A DNA stretch of 64,000 bases from Shewanella sp. Choline-02u-19 (lineage in GTDB: Bacteria > Pseudomonadota > Gammaproteobacteria > Enterobacterales > Shewanellaceae): the NCBI RefSeq assembly GCF_002836205.1, contig NZ_PJBE01000013.1, positions 3,224,001 to 3,288,000 on the forward strand, in the 5' to 3' direction. The position numbers and the translations under genes are program-made. This document shows positions 53,047-63,447 of the stretch, piece after piece. Below the pieces are notes generated by a model. That model saw only the letters and a list, made by a program, of their open reading frames with translations, searched no databases and was not told the DNA's origin. How positions within the stretch are numbered: the stretch's first letter is position 1; each line of letters begins with the position of its first letter.

Positions 53047-54427
53047 TTTGTTCCCCTTGCTGAAGGCTTCTGCCAATAAATTCATCTAACTGACCGCTAA
53101 TAGCCATCAGCCTCGCATACGATTGTATATAGCGGTACTGGGCGCCCAGTTGTTGAGTTTCTACCGCGGTGAGTTTAAGTTCGGCGTCCACTTTTTCAAT
53201 TGAGGTCGACAAGCCCTGCCTGAAAGCGATGTCACGTAAGCGTTTATTTTCTTCAGCTAAGCTAAGTGAGCTATTGAGTGAGACTACCTCCTCTTGCGCC
53301 TGAAGTAATTGGCGGTAACTTTGTTCTAACAGTAGATTCAAATCTTGTTGGGTTTGCGCTTTAGTATATCGAGCCTGCAACAGTGCACTTTTAGCCGCTT
53401 CGACTTTGCCACTGCGGCCATCACGGCTTAGCAGTGGAATGTTAACCCCAACACCAAGCATCCAATCAGGTTCCATTTTTGAGAACAGACTATCGTCTTC
53501 ATAAAGGGTGTAATTACCGTAAAGAAAGACCGTTGGGTAGTAACTGCCCTTTTCAACGTTGATAAGCCCCTGCGCTTGTGCCTCTTTGGCTTCAAGTAAC
53601 TTTAATGCCGGATGCTGGTTCATCGTAAGCTGGGATAGCTGTGGTAATGACGGCGAATTATTTAGCATAAACAGTGATGAGGTCGCGTCGACTTCACGCT
53701 CATGTAGCATGCGTGATAAGGCAATCATTGCCATCTCAGATTGACGCTTAGCACTGCCGTAACTCACCTTGGCATTTTCGAGTGCCACTTGCGCATTAAG
53801 TCGTTCAACTTTGGCTATTTGCCCCTGCTGTTCAAGTTTTTGGGCGTGTGAAGCATGCAGCGTAAGAGAGTCTACCAACTGCTTTTTAGTTTGCGCTAAC
53901 GTTTCTGTCACTGCCACTGCATAGTAGCGGTCAACTAAAGTCACAAACAGATCGCGAGTGGTCAGCTTTAACTGTTCCTCTTTTTCTGCAACGTGGGCTT
54001 CGTGTATACCTTGCGCCGCAGTAATTTTACCCCCGGTGTAGATTGGCCACATCGCTTGCAAACTAGAGCGGAAGATATCTTGTTCGGTGAAAGGAGTTAC
54101 AAATAGCGATCCTGGAATACCTGCCAATGCACCACCTATCGCTGGAGGTAACGCAGCAGGATCCAATGAAGCCAACGGATTGAGATCGCGCAGATCTAAC
54201 TCAATGGGCTTTTCTAGACGTGTATAGCTACCAGTGAGGTTAATTGAAGGTAAATTCATATCTTCACCAGCATCGCGCTCGGCCTCTGCACGATTGACCT
54301 CTTGCGTGCCCGCTTGCAATTTATCACTCACCTTGAGTAATTGATCCCAAGCTTGATTAAACGCAATTGGCTTGGCCTGTATCGACAGCGGAAGAACCAA
54401 CAAAAGAGCACAGAGCGAACGTTTCAT
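53036..54427 (-). CDS. TolC-family outer-membrane efflux protein
   Basis: 463 aa with a signal peptide (RSLCALLLVLPLSIQA). Two OEP repeats with long helical hairpins (for example AQKLEQQGQIAKVERLNAQV and FRQGLSTSIEKVDAELKLTA) build the trans-periplasmic tunnel. It is first in the operon TolC-HlyD-ABC2-ABC2 and is preceded by 140 bp of promoter region. Confidence 0.9.
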   Translation of the reverse strand: MKRSLCALLLVLPLSIQAKPIAFNQAWDQLLKVSDKLQAGTQEVNRAEAERDAGEDMNLPSINLTGSYTRLEKPIELDLRDLNPLASLDPAALPPAIGGALAGIPGSLFVTPFTEQDIFRSSLQAMWPIYTGGKITAAQGIHEAHVAEKEEQLKLTTRDLFVTLVDRYYAVAVTETLAQTKKQLVDSLTLHASHAQKLEQQGQIAKVERLNAQVALENAKVSYGSAKRQSEMAMIALSRMLHEREVDATSSLFMLNNSPSLPQLSQLTMNQHPALKLLEAKEAQAQGLINVEKGSYYPTVFLYGNYTLYEDDSLFSKMEPDWMLGVGVNIPLLSRDGRSGKVEAAKSALLQARYTKAQTQQDLNLLLEQSYRQLLQAQEEVVSLNSSLSLAEENKRLRDIAFRQGLSTSIEKVDAELKLTAVETQQLGAQYRYIQSYARLMAISGQLDEFIGRSLQQGEQNAH

Positions 54428-54570
54428 TTACACCTCTAGAGTTATTACTCTAATTATTGAGTGAATAGTACCATTGCTAACCACTGCTCGCTAGGATCTA
54501 GCGTAATGAGCTTACCGCTAAATCCTAGTTTACTTTGATATTTTGACCTAAACGACTTTAGGGTAAACCT

Positions 54571-56019
54571 TTACGCAGTGCCGCCTACTGTCAACTTGTC
54601 CAATTTTAATGTTGGTTGACCAACACCTACAGGTACACTTTGCCCATCTTTACCACACACACCAACACCTTTATCGAGTTCAAGGTCATTACCCACCATC
54701 GAAATTTGGCTCATAGCCTCTGGTCCATTGCCTATCAAGGTTGCTCCCTTAATCGGCTGGGTAATCTCGCCATTCTCAATTAAATAAGCTTCTGATGCAG
54801 AGAACACAAACTTACCGGAGGTAATATCCACTTGGCCACCACCAAAATTAGGCGCATAAATCCCGTTCTTAACAGATTTGATGATCTCGGTTGGATCTGA
54901 CTCGCCCGCTTCCATATAGGTATTTGTCATACGCGGCATCGGCAAATGAGCATAAGACTCACGGCGACCATTACCGGTAGAGCGCTCCCCCATAAGTCCA
55001 GCATTGAGCTTATCTTGCATATAGCCTTTTAAGATCCCGTCTTCAATCAATACTGTTTTTTGAGTCGGTGTACCTTCATCATCAATGCTTAACGAGCCAC
55101 GACGATCGACCATGGTGCCATCGTCGACTACGGTGACCAATTTAGAGGCCACTTGTTGACCCATTTTGCCGCTAAATGCACTACTCCCCTTACGGTTAAA
55201 GTCGCCTTCTAGGCCATGCCCGACCGCTTCATGCAGCAATACGCCAGGCCAGCCCGCGCCTAACACTACCGGCATCTCACCTGCTGGAGCATCGACCGCT
55301 TGCATATTGACTGATGCTTGGCGTACAGCTTCACGCGCAAAAGCAAAGCAATATGGTAAGCCATCATCAGCATTGGCTAACAGCACATCGTAACTATGAC
55401 GCCCGCCACCACCAGAACCACCGCGCTCTCGCTTGCCATTTTCTTCTAAAATAACACTGCAATTAAATCGAACTAACGGTCTAATATCGGCCGCTAAAGT
55501 GCCATCACTTGCGGCAACTAATATCTCTTCATGCACTCCAGACAGACTCACTACTACCTGAATAATTCGTTTATCGAGACTACGAATATAGACATCGGCT
55601 TCTTTAAGTAAGGCTATTTTTTTAATCTCTTCCATGGCGGCAATGGGATCTGAACTTATATAAAGCGCTTTATCATGCTGTTGCTTCCAAGCGTTAACGC
55701 GTCCGCTACCGCCAGATACTGCAATACTGCGAGCGGCAGTTGCGGCAGCTTCTAATGCTGCGGGGGTAATTTCATCCGCATAAGCAAAACCTGTTTTTTC
55801 ACCGGTTATCGCTCTAACACCCACGCCACGTTCAATATGGAAACTGCCGTCTTTAACGATGCCATCTTCCAACACCCAAGACTCGTGGCGGCTACCTTGA
55901 AAATACAGATCTGAAAAATCAATTTTATGCTCATGAATACGCTTTAAATAGCTTTGTAGATCATCTATCGCCAGTCCATCTTGCAGTAGGCTGTGTCCAA
56001 CTTGGGTTAAAAATGACAT
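54571..56019 (-). CDS. tldD: TldD metalloprotease
   Basis: 482 aa from ATG 56019 (AGAGAG upstream). The zinc motif HExxxH is seen in LLHEAVGHGLEGD near residue 255, and other family segments are ERGVGVRAITGEKTGFAYAD, GGSGGGGRHSYDVL and RMTNTYMEAGESDP. With PmbA it forms the TldD/E protease that degrades unfolded peptides passed into its cavity. It follows the Nit and YhdP genes, an order shared with other Shewanella-like genomes. Confidence 0.95.
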   Translation of the reverse strand: MSFLTQVGHSLLQDGLAIDDLQSYLKRIHEHKIDFSDLYFQGSRHESWVLEDGIVKDGSFHIERGVGVRAITGEKTGFAYADEITPAALEAAATAARSIAVSGGSGRVNAWKQQHDKALYISSDPIAAMEEIKKIALLKEADVYIRSLDKRIIQVVVSLSGVHEEILVAASDGTLAADIRPLVRFNCSVILEENGKRERGGSGGGGRHSYDVLLANADDGLPYCFAFAREAVRQASVNMQAVDAPAGEMPVVLGAGWPGVLLHEAVGHGLEGDFNRKGSSAFSGKMGQQVASKLVTVVDDGTMVDRRGSLSIDDEGTPTQKTVLIEDGILKGYMQDKLNAGLMGERSTGNGRRESYAHLPMPRMTNTYMEAGESDPTEIIKSVKNGIYAPNFGGGQVDITSGKFVFSASEAYLIENGEITQPIKGATLIGNGPEAMSQISMVGNDLELDKGVGVCGKDGQSVPVGVGQPTLKLDKLTVGGTA

Positions 56020-56165
56020 CAATTCTCTCTCTTCGACCAAATATAGTTCTGTTCTAGAAACCCTTACAGATAAGCATCTCTATACGATTTGTGTTTTAGC
56101 TTGTTGCTAAGGAATAATGCCAACATAGCGCTAGGTTAACCTAGATTGCCACGACTCGCTTAGCA

Positions 56166-56999
56166 TTACTGCTTAAGTGTTGGCGACTGAAAGCGGTTAT
56201 GCGTTATTATTGGCATCTTTGCCCGCACGGCATGTAAGTCTCGCATGTTCAGCTGAGCGCTAACCCAACCGGTACCCGTTGGCTTTTGGGCTAAAATATC
56301 TCCCCAAGGGCCGATAATCATACTTTGGCCCCATGTCTCACGACCGCCGTTATTGTGAATGCCCCATTGTGCTGCCGCTAACACGAAGCATTGGGTTTCA
56401 ATAGCTCGAGCTTGCAGCAGAACTTGCCAATGAGCCTCACCGGTAACCTTAGTAAAGGCCGCTGGCAGTGCAATAATTTCAGCCCCTGCTTCACGCAGCG
56501 CCCTGAATAAATCGGCAAAACGAATATCGTAGCAAATAGCCAAACCAAGCTTACCAAAGGGCGTATCAACCACGGTAATATGTTTGCCGGGGCAGAATGC
56601 ATCACTCTCTCGATATTGCTTGGTGCCATCCGACACTTCTACATCGAATAGATGCAGCTTATCGTAATAGCCCAATACGCTTGCATCAGTGTCAAACACA
56701 TAACAACGATTATAGATGCGACCGTCTTCTGCCAATATAGGAATACTACCGGCCACTAACACTACGCTATATTTATCTGCTAGCGCAGCTAAGTCTTGTT
56801 TAAGTTGACTGTGTATTTCGTCTGTTGCGTAGTCGAGTTGTTGGCTCTCTTGTCCACCAAATAACAAGCAACACTCAGGCAATACTACTAGCTGTTGATT
56901 ATCATCCAGCCGAGGTAATTGCTTAAGCTGCGACTCGATAAATGCGAGATTCTCGATTACGCTGCGGCTGCTCTGACATTGCAGTAGGCTTACTTGCAT
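56166..56999 (-). CDS. Carbon-nitrogen hydrolase (Nit1/Nit2-like)
   Basis: 277 aa. The nitrilase triad is clear: Glu in LVVLPECCLLFGG, Lys in YYDKLHLFDVEV, Cys in LGLAICYDIRFADLFR. Homologues act as omega-amidases or deaminated-glutathione amidases. GGGAGAG lies just before the ATG, although this start overlaps the end of yhdP by 77 bp. Confidence 0.9.
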   Translation of the reverse strand: MQVSLLQCQSSRSVIENLAFIESQLKQLPRLDDNQQLVVLPECCLLFGGQESQQLDYATDEIHSQLKQDLAALADKYSVVLVAGSIPILAEDGRIYNRCYVFDTDASVLGYYDKLHLFDVEVSDGTKQYRESDAFCPGKHITVVDTPFGKLGLAICYDIRFADLFRALREAGAEIIALPAAFTKVTGEAHWQVLLQARAIETQCFVLAAAQWGIHNNGGRETWGQSMIIGPWGDILAQKPTGTGWVSAQLNMRDLHAVRAKMPIITHNRFQSPTLKQ

Positions 57000-59900
57000 C
57001 TGACTCTCCCGGTATCAATTTCAAAGCAGGCATTGTTTGGCCACTCTCTTTCAAATTGGATTGCTCAATTGTCTTATCAGACTGACTCGTTTCGCTAGCG
57101 CCGTTAGCTTCCATTTTAAGCCCTACTTTCGCTGACGCTATATCTGAAATGGGTTCTAATACCTGCCCCTGTGCTGGGACAATTTTAGACGTTGAGTTTG
57201 ATGAAGGGATTGATACAGCATCCTCAGGCTGCTTCTCTGAAGCGCTGTCTTGTCCACTCCCCTCAGCAGGTTCAACGGCCTTTTTAGGCAGCACCGATTC
57301 TGGGATCTCAATCTCTTTACTCTTACGCTCTAACTCTTCAAGTTTAGGCTCAGACATGGTGCCTGTCAGCCTAAAACGGATCTCGGATATCACTTCAATA
57401 ACAGGTTCAAGTACTTTCGTCAGTGCAAAAGCGCCCAAGCCTAATGTCCAACCGCCGGTACTGAGCAATATCACCGTCGGCACACTTGATGCTAATTGCG
57501 GCACAAAGCGAATATCATAATTCAAACTTTCAGTGGTTAAATCGGTATAACCACGCACTCGCATATTACCTGCGACAGCCTTCATCTCTGTATCTGTGGT
57601 CTTAACAACCCCGTTATCAAGCATCAAGGTGCCGCCAAACGAATCAAAATACAGACCTTTACCAAATACATCGGAGAAGTCCAATGACAATTTACGCAGC
57701 AGTGAATCAAGGCTAAATAACGAGAATATCCGCGCCCCTTTGTCACTCACCTCTGACAAATGCCCTTTGCCTAAATCAAACCTCACTTCACCATCAAGAG
57801 TGTCGAGCGAAAATGCGTATGGCGCTCCGATCCAGGAAATTTCACCGACCACCGATGTTGGTGCGTCTTTAAGACCTGGATCTATGCCCAATTTAGCCGA
57901 CAGGAAGTCAAACTTAGTTGAATCTAGAGTCAAATTAAACGAGGTCAGGCTCTGGCCATCTTCTATCGACCAAGTGCCTTTTCCTTTAAGCTGCACCTCT
58001 GGCGAACTTAAGGATAGGGTTTGGATCTGATAAGTATCATCTTTAGGGCTGGCTTGTAAAACGAGGTGCCCCATCGATTTATCAAACAATCTAAAGTCAT
58101 CCACATCGACCGCTAATGGCGGTAAGTTAGCCAAAACAGTATCGGATTTGAAATGCGCGGTTTCATCAGTCTTCGCCTTTGGCGACATATACAACTTGCT
58201 CGCCACCACTTTAAGCCCCTGCTTAACCCAATCAGGATAAAAGTCGATTCGACCATCGAATTGCTCAGAAGTGGCATCGAATCGCCATGAATATTCAGTA
58301 GGCCCCGCATTGAAATGGAGGTCATTCAATGGTTGCCCCATCAAATCCAGATCATTAAAGTTAGCTTCAATTGACACTAAAGGCGGGAAAAAACTATCAG
58401 TAGCCGTAAGAGACCCACTCTCTACTCCCGTGTCAACATCTAACTCTAGTGTCTTTTCTGATTTAGCGGTAAAGCTCTGAATGATGGGTAACCAAGGTGA
58501 AAATTCGGTTTTATCGAGATCTATCTGTAGGTGCCCTTTTGTTTTACGTAACTGGTCGCCGGGTTTAAATAAGCGACCGAGTAATAGATCAAAGTGAGCG
58601 AGCCCATTACCGGACTCGAGATCAAAACCACCCCAAAACTCTAACTGCTTATCTAGCTTAATCCCCAGAGAGGACTCCTTGTTATCGCCAATAAGCTCTG
58701 CCGTAAATTCTGCCGTCTTGGTCGACGCCTTAGTAAATGGGGCTGGCAGAGCCAGTTCAGTCCCAAGAAGATCGCTATCAACCCGTGCTTGAATACGGTA
58801 ACCAGAGGGGTCGAATATCAGCATCAATCCGCCAGTCCAATCAAGTTCACCGCTATAATAATCACTTAACGGGTTATTGAGTTCATTGGGTAAGTTATCT
58901 AGCAGCCAATGCCCCGTCAAGTCGACATTCACCGCATAGTTTTTGTTAATCCGCCCCGTATCAAAGCTAAATGTTAATGGCTGACTGTACATCAGCGCAT
59001 TAATGTCACTGCCCGTCACTACATCATTAATAAACTGAATTTGACCGCTGACATTATCTAGCTGAATACCCGGTTCACTGATATAAACTGGCGTATTATC
59101 AAAATTAACCGTGCCCTGAATGATTTCATCCACTCCATCAAACAGCGGAATGCTCAGATCTATCTGCCCAGTAATATCACCTGATATTTGTACGACATCA
59201 AGCGTTGAGCCCACGGAGTCAGCCAAGGGAGAAGCCTGGATCACCGCATTAGCCGCTTCGGCTTTGGTCGCCAAGTCAGCTTTAATGATGAGCATGCTTT
59301 CATGGTTCATGAGGGGAATGCCAATATAGGCGCCATCCGCTGAAACATCCATCAACTGACCTTTATTCACCCACAAATCCATAGCCGCATTCTCAAACAG
59401 TGCTGATAGGTTTAAATTGGATACTGCAGGCCAAGTGTCTTGAAATTTAAAATTAGCATCTGCTAAGGTGAATCCCGCTTGAAAAACACCCGCACTTTGT
59501 GAATAGGGATAATCTTCAAAAGCCCCTTGCCACACGATGACGGCATCATCTGTTTTTCCTGCTTTTAATGCGCCGGTTAAATAGTCCACCAGGCCAGCAC
59601 TCATTCCCTTAAGCGGGAAGTAACGATGTGCATTTGCCACGTTATTAATATTAAGATTGGCTAACAATGCCATATGAGTCGCGCCAGAAAACTCAAGTCG
59701 AGTGGCGGCATCAACTGAAATATCGGCATTGCTAAAATGCAGTTTAGGTAATGATAGCGCTGAAGTCGCGAAATCGAACTGTCCTGTCAATGCATCGCCC
59801 TTAAGATCGAGTGGCGCTTCAAAGCCACCATCAAAATCGACCACATATTGCTGTGCAGGTAACGTAAACTGTAATTCTTTATCGGTAACGATGACCTTAG

Positions 59901-61164
59901 CATCAATAGCCGAAAGCCCAGGGATAGCACCGTGCGTTTGCCAGCTAATTTGCTGCGCGTTAGCGCTAAGTTGCGGCTGGTTTTTGTCGGTATCCCACTG
60001 TAACTGGGTATTGGTGATTTCTCCTTGAGGGCTTAACGCCTGCCAAGTCTGTAAGGTGTCGAGCTCAATACCGGGGAGCAGCGGCAGTAGCGGTAATACC
60101 GTGGCTAAATCCAAAGTATTTAAATAAGCGTCGATGCTAGCCCCATGTTGCTTGGCACTCAATACAGGGGATGGCCATTGCTCGCCATTGGTTGCAAAAG
60201 ACAGATCGTGACTGCTTAGAGACCAACCATTGGTATCTGGATGCCAACGCATTGCACCCGCTTGAATTGAAAACTTCTGCGCTTCTCCGTTTAAAAACCA
60301 CTCTAGCCAGCTAGGTTTAAACGCAACTGTGGCATCATTAATCTCACGATTAGCAAAGCTTATCCACGCCTCTAAATTAACCACGCCTTCGAGCTGCAGC
60401 TTTTTATTTGCATCAAATGGATTAGGTTGGCGCGATGCCCACTCGCCGATATCGAGTGACGCTGCCGCAAGATAAAACTGTCCTATTAATGACTCAGGTT
60501 TGTGGCCGTCACCTTTGATATCAACACTTAATGCCAGCAGCTCTATATCTGAAGCTTCTTCATCTAAAAACAACTTACCTTGACCACGGTGACGCTTTTC
60601 CGTATTACGCCAATGCATATCTTTAATGAAAATAGGGCGGTATTGGTGTTTTTGGCTTAATAGCTGAATACGGGCATTGGTAATTGAAAATCGCTCTAAT
60701 TGCTCTAACATCAGCTGATAGAGCCAATCAGTGTTCATCTTTGTACTTGATGAGCTTGAAGTCGAAGTCGATGCCAATCGGTCGAGATCGAGCGCGACGT
60801 TTACCCCATCAAAAATAACATCTTCTATTTGCGGTGTTGCGGTCAACAAGGTTTGCCAAAAATCAAATTTCACATGCACTTGTTCAAACAGCAGGGTAAC
60901 AGGCAGCTTTTCTTGGGAAGGGAGCACAAAGTTCTTAACGGTGAGTGCAGGGCCAAATGCTTGCCATTCGGCTTGTAATTGACCCACCTGTACTTCGACT
61001 TGATACTTATTATGAATATAGTCAACTAGCTCTAATCTGACTTGATCAAGCTGGGGCAACAGCCCTCGAAACAAGCTTACGAATAGTGCAAAAAGCACCA
61101 TCACAATAGCCAGAGACTGCAGGCACACTCTAAGAAAATTAAATTTACGAGTCTTAGATGACAC
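56923..61164 (-). CDS. yhdP: YhdP, AsmA-like inner-membrane lipid-transport protein
   Basis: 1413 aa: an N-terminal TM anchor (about 12-32), then a very long beta-taco/AsmA-like periplasmic part (DUF3971 about residues 330-620) and an AsmA_2 C-terminal region with GYTDLTTESLNYDIRFVPQL. The final ~140 residues are a low-complexity Ser/Glu/Lys-rich tail longer than in E. coli YhdP (1266 aa). YhdP is one of the TamB/YdbH/YhdP proteins that carry phospholipids to the outer membrane. The GTG start shares a base with the rng stop (TAGTG). Confidence 0.93.
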   Translation of the reverse strand: MSSKTRKFNFLRVCLQSLAIVMVLFALFVSLFRGLLPQLDQVRLELVDYIHNKYQVEVQVGQLQAEWQAFGPALTVKNFVLPSQEKLPVTLLFEQVHVKFDFWQTLLTATPQIEDVIFDGVNVALDLDRLASTSTSSSSSTKMNTDWLYQLMLEQLERFSITNARIQLLSQKHQYRPIFIKDMHWRNTEKRHRGQGKLFLDEEASDIELLALSVDIKGDGHKPESLIGQFYLAAASLDIGEWASRQPNPFDANKKLQLEGVVNLEAWISFANREINDATVAFKPSWLEWFLNGEAQKFSIQAGAMRWHPDTNGWSLSSHDLSFATNGEQWPSPVLSAKQHGASIDAYLNTLDLATVLPLLPLLPGIELDTLQTWQALSPQGEITNTQLQWDTDKNQPQLSANAQQISWQTHGAIPGLSAIDAKVIVTDKELQFTLPAQQYVVDFDGGFEAPLDLKGDALTGQFDFATSALSLPKLHFSNADISVDAATRLEFSGATHMALLANLNINNVANAHRYFPLKGMSAGLVDYLTGALKAGKTDDAVIVWQGAFEDYPYSQSAGVFQAGFTLADANFKFQDTWPAVSNLNLSALFENAAMDLWVNKGQLMDVSADGAYIGIPLMNHESMLIIKADLATKAEAANAVIQASPLADSVGSTLDVVQISGDITGQIDLSIPLFDGVDEIIQGTVNFDNTPVYISEPGIQLDNVSGQIQFINDVVTGSDINALMYSQPLTFSFDTGRINKNYAVNVDLTGHWLLDNLPNELNNPLSDYYSGELDWTGGLMLIFDPSGYRIQARVDSDLLGTELALPAPFTKASTKTAEFTAELIGDNKESSLGIKLDKQLEFWGGFDLESGNGLAHFDLLLGRLFKPGDQLRKTKGHLQIDLDKTEFSPWLPIIQSFTAKSEKTLELDVDTGVESGSLTATDSFFPPLVSIEANFNDLDLMGQPLNDLHFNAGPTEYSWRFDATSEQFDGRIDFYPDWVKQGLKVVASKLYMSPKAKTDETAHFKSDTVLANLPPLAVDVDDFRLFDKSMGHLVLQASPKDDTYQIQTLSLSSPEVQLKGKGTWSIEDGQSLTSFNLTLDSTKFDFLSAKLGIDPGLKDAPTSVVGEISWIGAPYAFSLDTLDGEVRFDLGKGHLSEVSDKGARIFSLFSLDSLLRKLSLDFSDVFGKGLYFDSFGGTLMLDNGVVKTTDTEMKAVAGNMRVRGYTDLTTESLNYDIRFVPQLASSVPTVILLSTGGWTLGLGAFALTKVLEPVIEVISEIRFRLTGTMSEPKLEELERKSKEIEIPESVLPKKAVEPAEGSGQDSASEKQPEDAVSIPSSNSTSKIVPAQGQVLEPISDIASAKVGLKMEANGASETSQSDKTIEQSNLKESGQTMPALKLIPGESDASKPTAMSEQPQRNRESRIYRVAA

Positions 61165-62672
61165 TACATTATCACCACATCAAATTTATTCTGAGCGTAC
61201 ATAGGTTCATTCTGTAAACGAACACGCTTAGCAATATACACTTCTAGCTCGGCCAGAAGGTGGCTTTCGTCACTTTTAAGACTGTGGTAAACCGCTGGCG
61301 CGCAATAGACTAAAAATTCATCGGCATCATAGCCTTTGTTCAAACGAATGATCTCTCTAAACATTTCGTATGACACCGTTTCTACGGTCTTTAAACTTCC
61401 GGTACCGAGACAAGATGGACATTCGCCACACAAAACATGCTCTAAACTTTCGCGAGTACGCTTACGTGTCATTTCGACTAAGCCAAGACCAGAAAAACCA
61501 CTGAAATTGGTTTTTACTCTATCAACGGCTAATGCTCCCTGAAGACCCGAAAGCACACGTTTTTGATGTTCGGCTTCTAACATATCAATAAAGTCGATAA
61601 TGATAATGCCACCTAGGTTGCGTAGCCTTAATTGCCGCGCTATCGCCTGAGTCGCTTCAAGGTTGGTGTTAAAGATGGTTTCTTCAAGGTTACGATGGCC
61701 GACAAAAGCACCGGTATTGATATCAACCGTGGTCATGGCCTCGGTTTGATCAATAATCAAATAGCCGCCGGACTTAAGTTCCACCTTGCGCCCTAATGCA
61801 CGTTGAACTTCATTTTCGACATCATAAAGGTCAAAAATAGGCACTGGACCGTTGTAATGCTCTAGCTTATTGGCAATTTCGGGCATGAACTCTTGCGCAA
61901 ATTGCTGTAACTCGTCATAGGTTTGCTTGGAATCAACTTGAATTTGGTCAAGCTCTGTACCGACAAAGTCACGTACGATTCTAACCGGCAGCGCTAAATC
62001 TTGATAAAGTAAAGATACGCCTTTGCGCTTGCGTCGTAAGCTGACTTTGGCCCATACACGGCGTAAAAAAGCAGCGTCTTGCACCAGTTCATCTTCACCG
62101 GCACTCTCAGCGGCGGTGCGAATAATAAACCCGCCATCATCATCGACAAAAGGCTCAGTAATTTTTTTAAGTCTGGCACGGACCTCTTCAGTTTCAATCC
62201 GTTGCGATACGCCAACATGGCTCGAACCCGGCATAAAAACAAGGTAACGAGAAGGCAGTGTAATATCGGTAGTTAAGCGTGCGCCTTTGGTACCGAGCGG
62301 ATCTTTAACCACCTGCACCATGATATCTTGCCCTTGCCTCACCAGTTCAGCAATGTCACGTACAACAAAGTTGCCCTTCTCTACATCAGCAACACACTCG
62401 GTGTGTGGCACAATATCAGAGGCGTGTAAAAAGGCGGCCTTATCTAAGCCAATATCGACAAAGGCAGCCTGCATACCGGGTAACACTCGGCTGACTTTTC
62501 CTTTATAGATATTGCCCACTAAACCACGCTTCATGCGTCGCTCTATGTGTACTTCTTGCAACACACCATGCTCGACCAATGCCACTCTAGCTTCGGTTGG
62601 TGTCACATTAATGAGCAGTTCAGAACCTATTTTTCGCTTTACTCTGCCTGGCACGATTCGACCTGTATTCAC
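61164..62672 (-). CDS. rng: Ribonuclease G
   Basis: 502 aa. S1 domain (MKRGLVGNIYKGKVSRVLPG, MQAAFVDIGLDKAAFLHASD), catalytic Asp residues in MTTVDINTGAFVG and IIIIDFIDML, and the zinc-link CGECPSC. Its start is GTG 62672 with GGGGTGA upstream, adding about 14 residues before the usual SELLINVTPTEARVALVE. It processes 16S rRNA 5' ends and degrades some mRNAs. Confidence 0.96.
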   Translation of the reverse strand: MNTGRIVPGRVKRKIGSELLINVTPTEARVALVEHGVLQEVHIERRMKRGLVGNIYKGKVSRVLPGMQAAFVDIGLDKAAFLHASDIVPHTECVADVEKGNFVVRDIAELVRQGQDIMVQVVKDPLGTKGARLTTDITLPSRYLVFMPGSSHVGVSQRIETEEVRARLKKITEPFVDDDGGFIIRTAAESAGEDELVQDAAFLRRVWAKVSLRRKRKGVSLLYQDLALPVRIVRDFVGTELDQIQVDSKQTYDELQQFAQEFMPEIANKLEHYNGPVPIFDLYDVENEVQRALGRKVELKSGGYLIIDQTEAMTTVDINTGAFVGHRNLEETIFNTNLEATQAIARQLRLRNLGGIIIIDFIDMLEAEHQKRVLSGLQGALAVDRVKTNFSGFSGLGLVEMTRKRTRESLEHVLCGECPSCLGTGSLKTVETVSYEMFREIIRLNKGYDADEFLVYCAPAVYHSLKSDESHLLAELEVYIAKRVRLQNEPMYAQNKFDVVIM

Positions 62673-62763
62673 AACTCACCCCACTTAGGGAAATAGCTAA
62701 TTTAAAAAGGATTTGGCGTTAGTGACCGATGTTACAACCTAGAATTGGATTTTTATTATCGGG

Positions 62764-63360
62764 TTATAAAATATTCATCTCACACAACAACGCACGGGTT
62801 TCTACCAAAGGTAACCCGACTACTGCGGAATAACTTCCCTCAATAGCTTCTACAAAACTGCCGCCTAAACCTTGGATCCCATAAGCTCCGGCTTTATCCA
62901 TGGGCTCTCCAGTCGCAATATAAGCCAAAATATCAGACTGTGTCATTGCACAAAACTGTACTCCAGTGGTCACCAACTTAGTCAGGGTTTTATCCCCATC
63001 GGTGACCGCGACAGCCGTCATCACTTGATGTGCCTTTCCTGCAAGGCGGGTTAATATTGCCTTTGCATCTGCTTCGTCTGTCGGCTTACCTAAAATAGTA
63101 TCGCCTAATACCACAATCGTATCTGAGCCCAGTACAACGGCCTTACCTTCTGCAGCGTATAAATTCAGTCCCGCTATCGCTTTCTCTTTCGCTAAGCGCA
63201 CCACAAAGGTTGCAGCAGACTCACCAGCATGATGGCTCTCATCAATATCAGTCGCCAATATATCGAAGTCAAATGAGCCATCTTCAGCTGAGCTTAAAAA
63301 GCTTAATTGAGCTAATAATTCTTTGCGTCTTGGCGACGCGGAAGCGAGTACTAACTTCAT
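62764..63360 (-). CDS. Maf-family nucleoside triphosphate pyrophosphatase (YhdE type)
   Basis: 198 aa. Opening LVLASASPRRKELLAQLSFL, then LGSDTIVVLGDTILGKPTDE and AGAYGIQGLGGSFVEAIEGS. YhdE-type Maf proteins hydrolyse dTTP, UTP and modified forms. It lies between mreD and rng, the standard order in gammaproteobacteria. Confidence 0.94.
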   Translation of the reverse strand: MKLVLASASPRRKELLAQLSFLSSAEDGSFDFDILATDIDESHHAGESAATFVVRLAKEKAIAGLNLYAAEGKAVVLGSDTIVVLGDTILGKPTDEADAKAILTRLAGKAHQVMTAVAVTDGDKTLTKLVTTGVQFCAMTQSDILAYIATGEPMDKAGAYGIQGLGGSFVEAIEGSYSAVVGLPLVETRALLCEMNIL

Positions 63361-63447
63361 TCTACAATACCTATTCAGAGGTGCTAATCAAGGGAGACCG
63401 AGCTAACATGGAAATACATCATAAACTTAAGTCACGACGGCAATGGG

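Noticed and set aside
59120..60028. Several plus-strand ORFs inside yhdP
   Set aside because: Antisense shadows of a 1413-codon gene with a consistent reading frame and family features.
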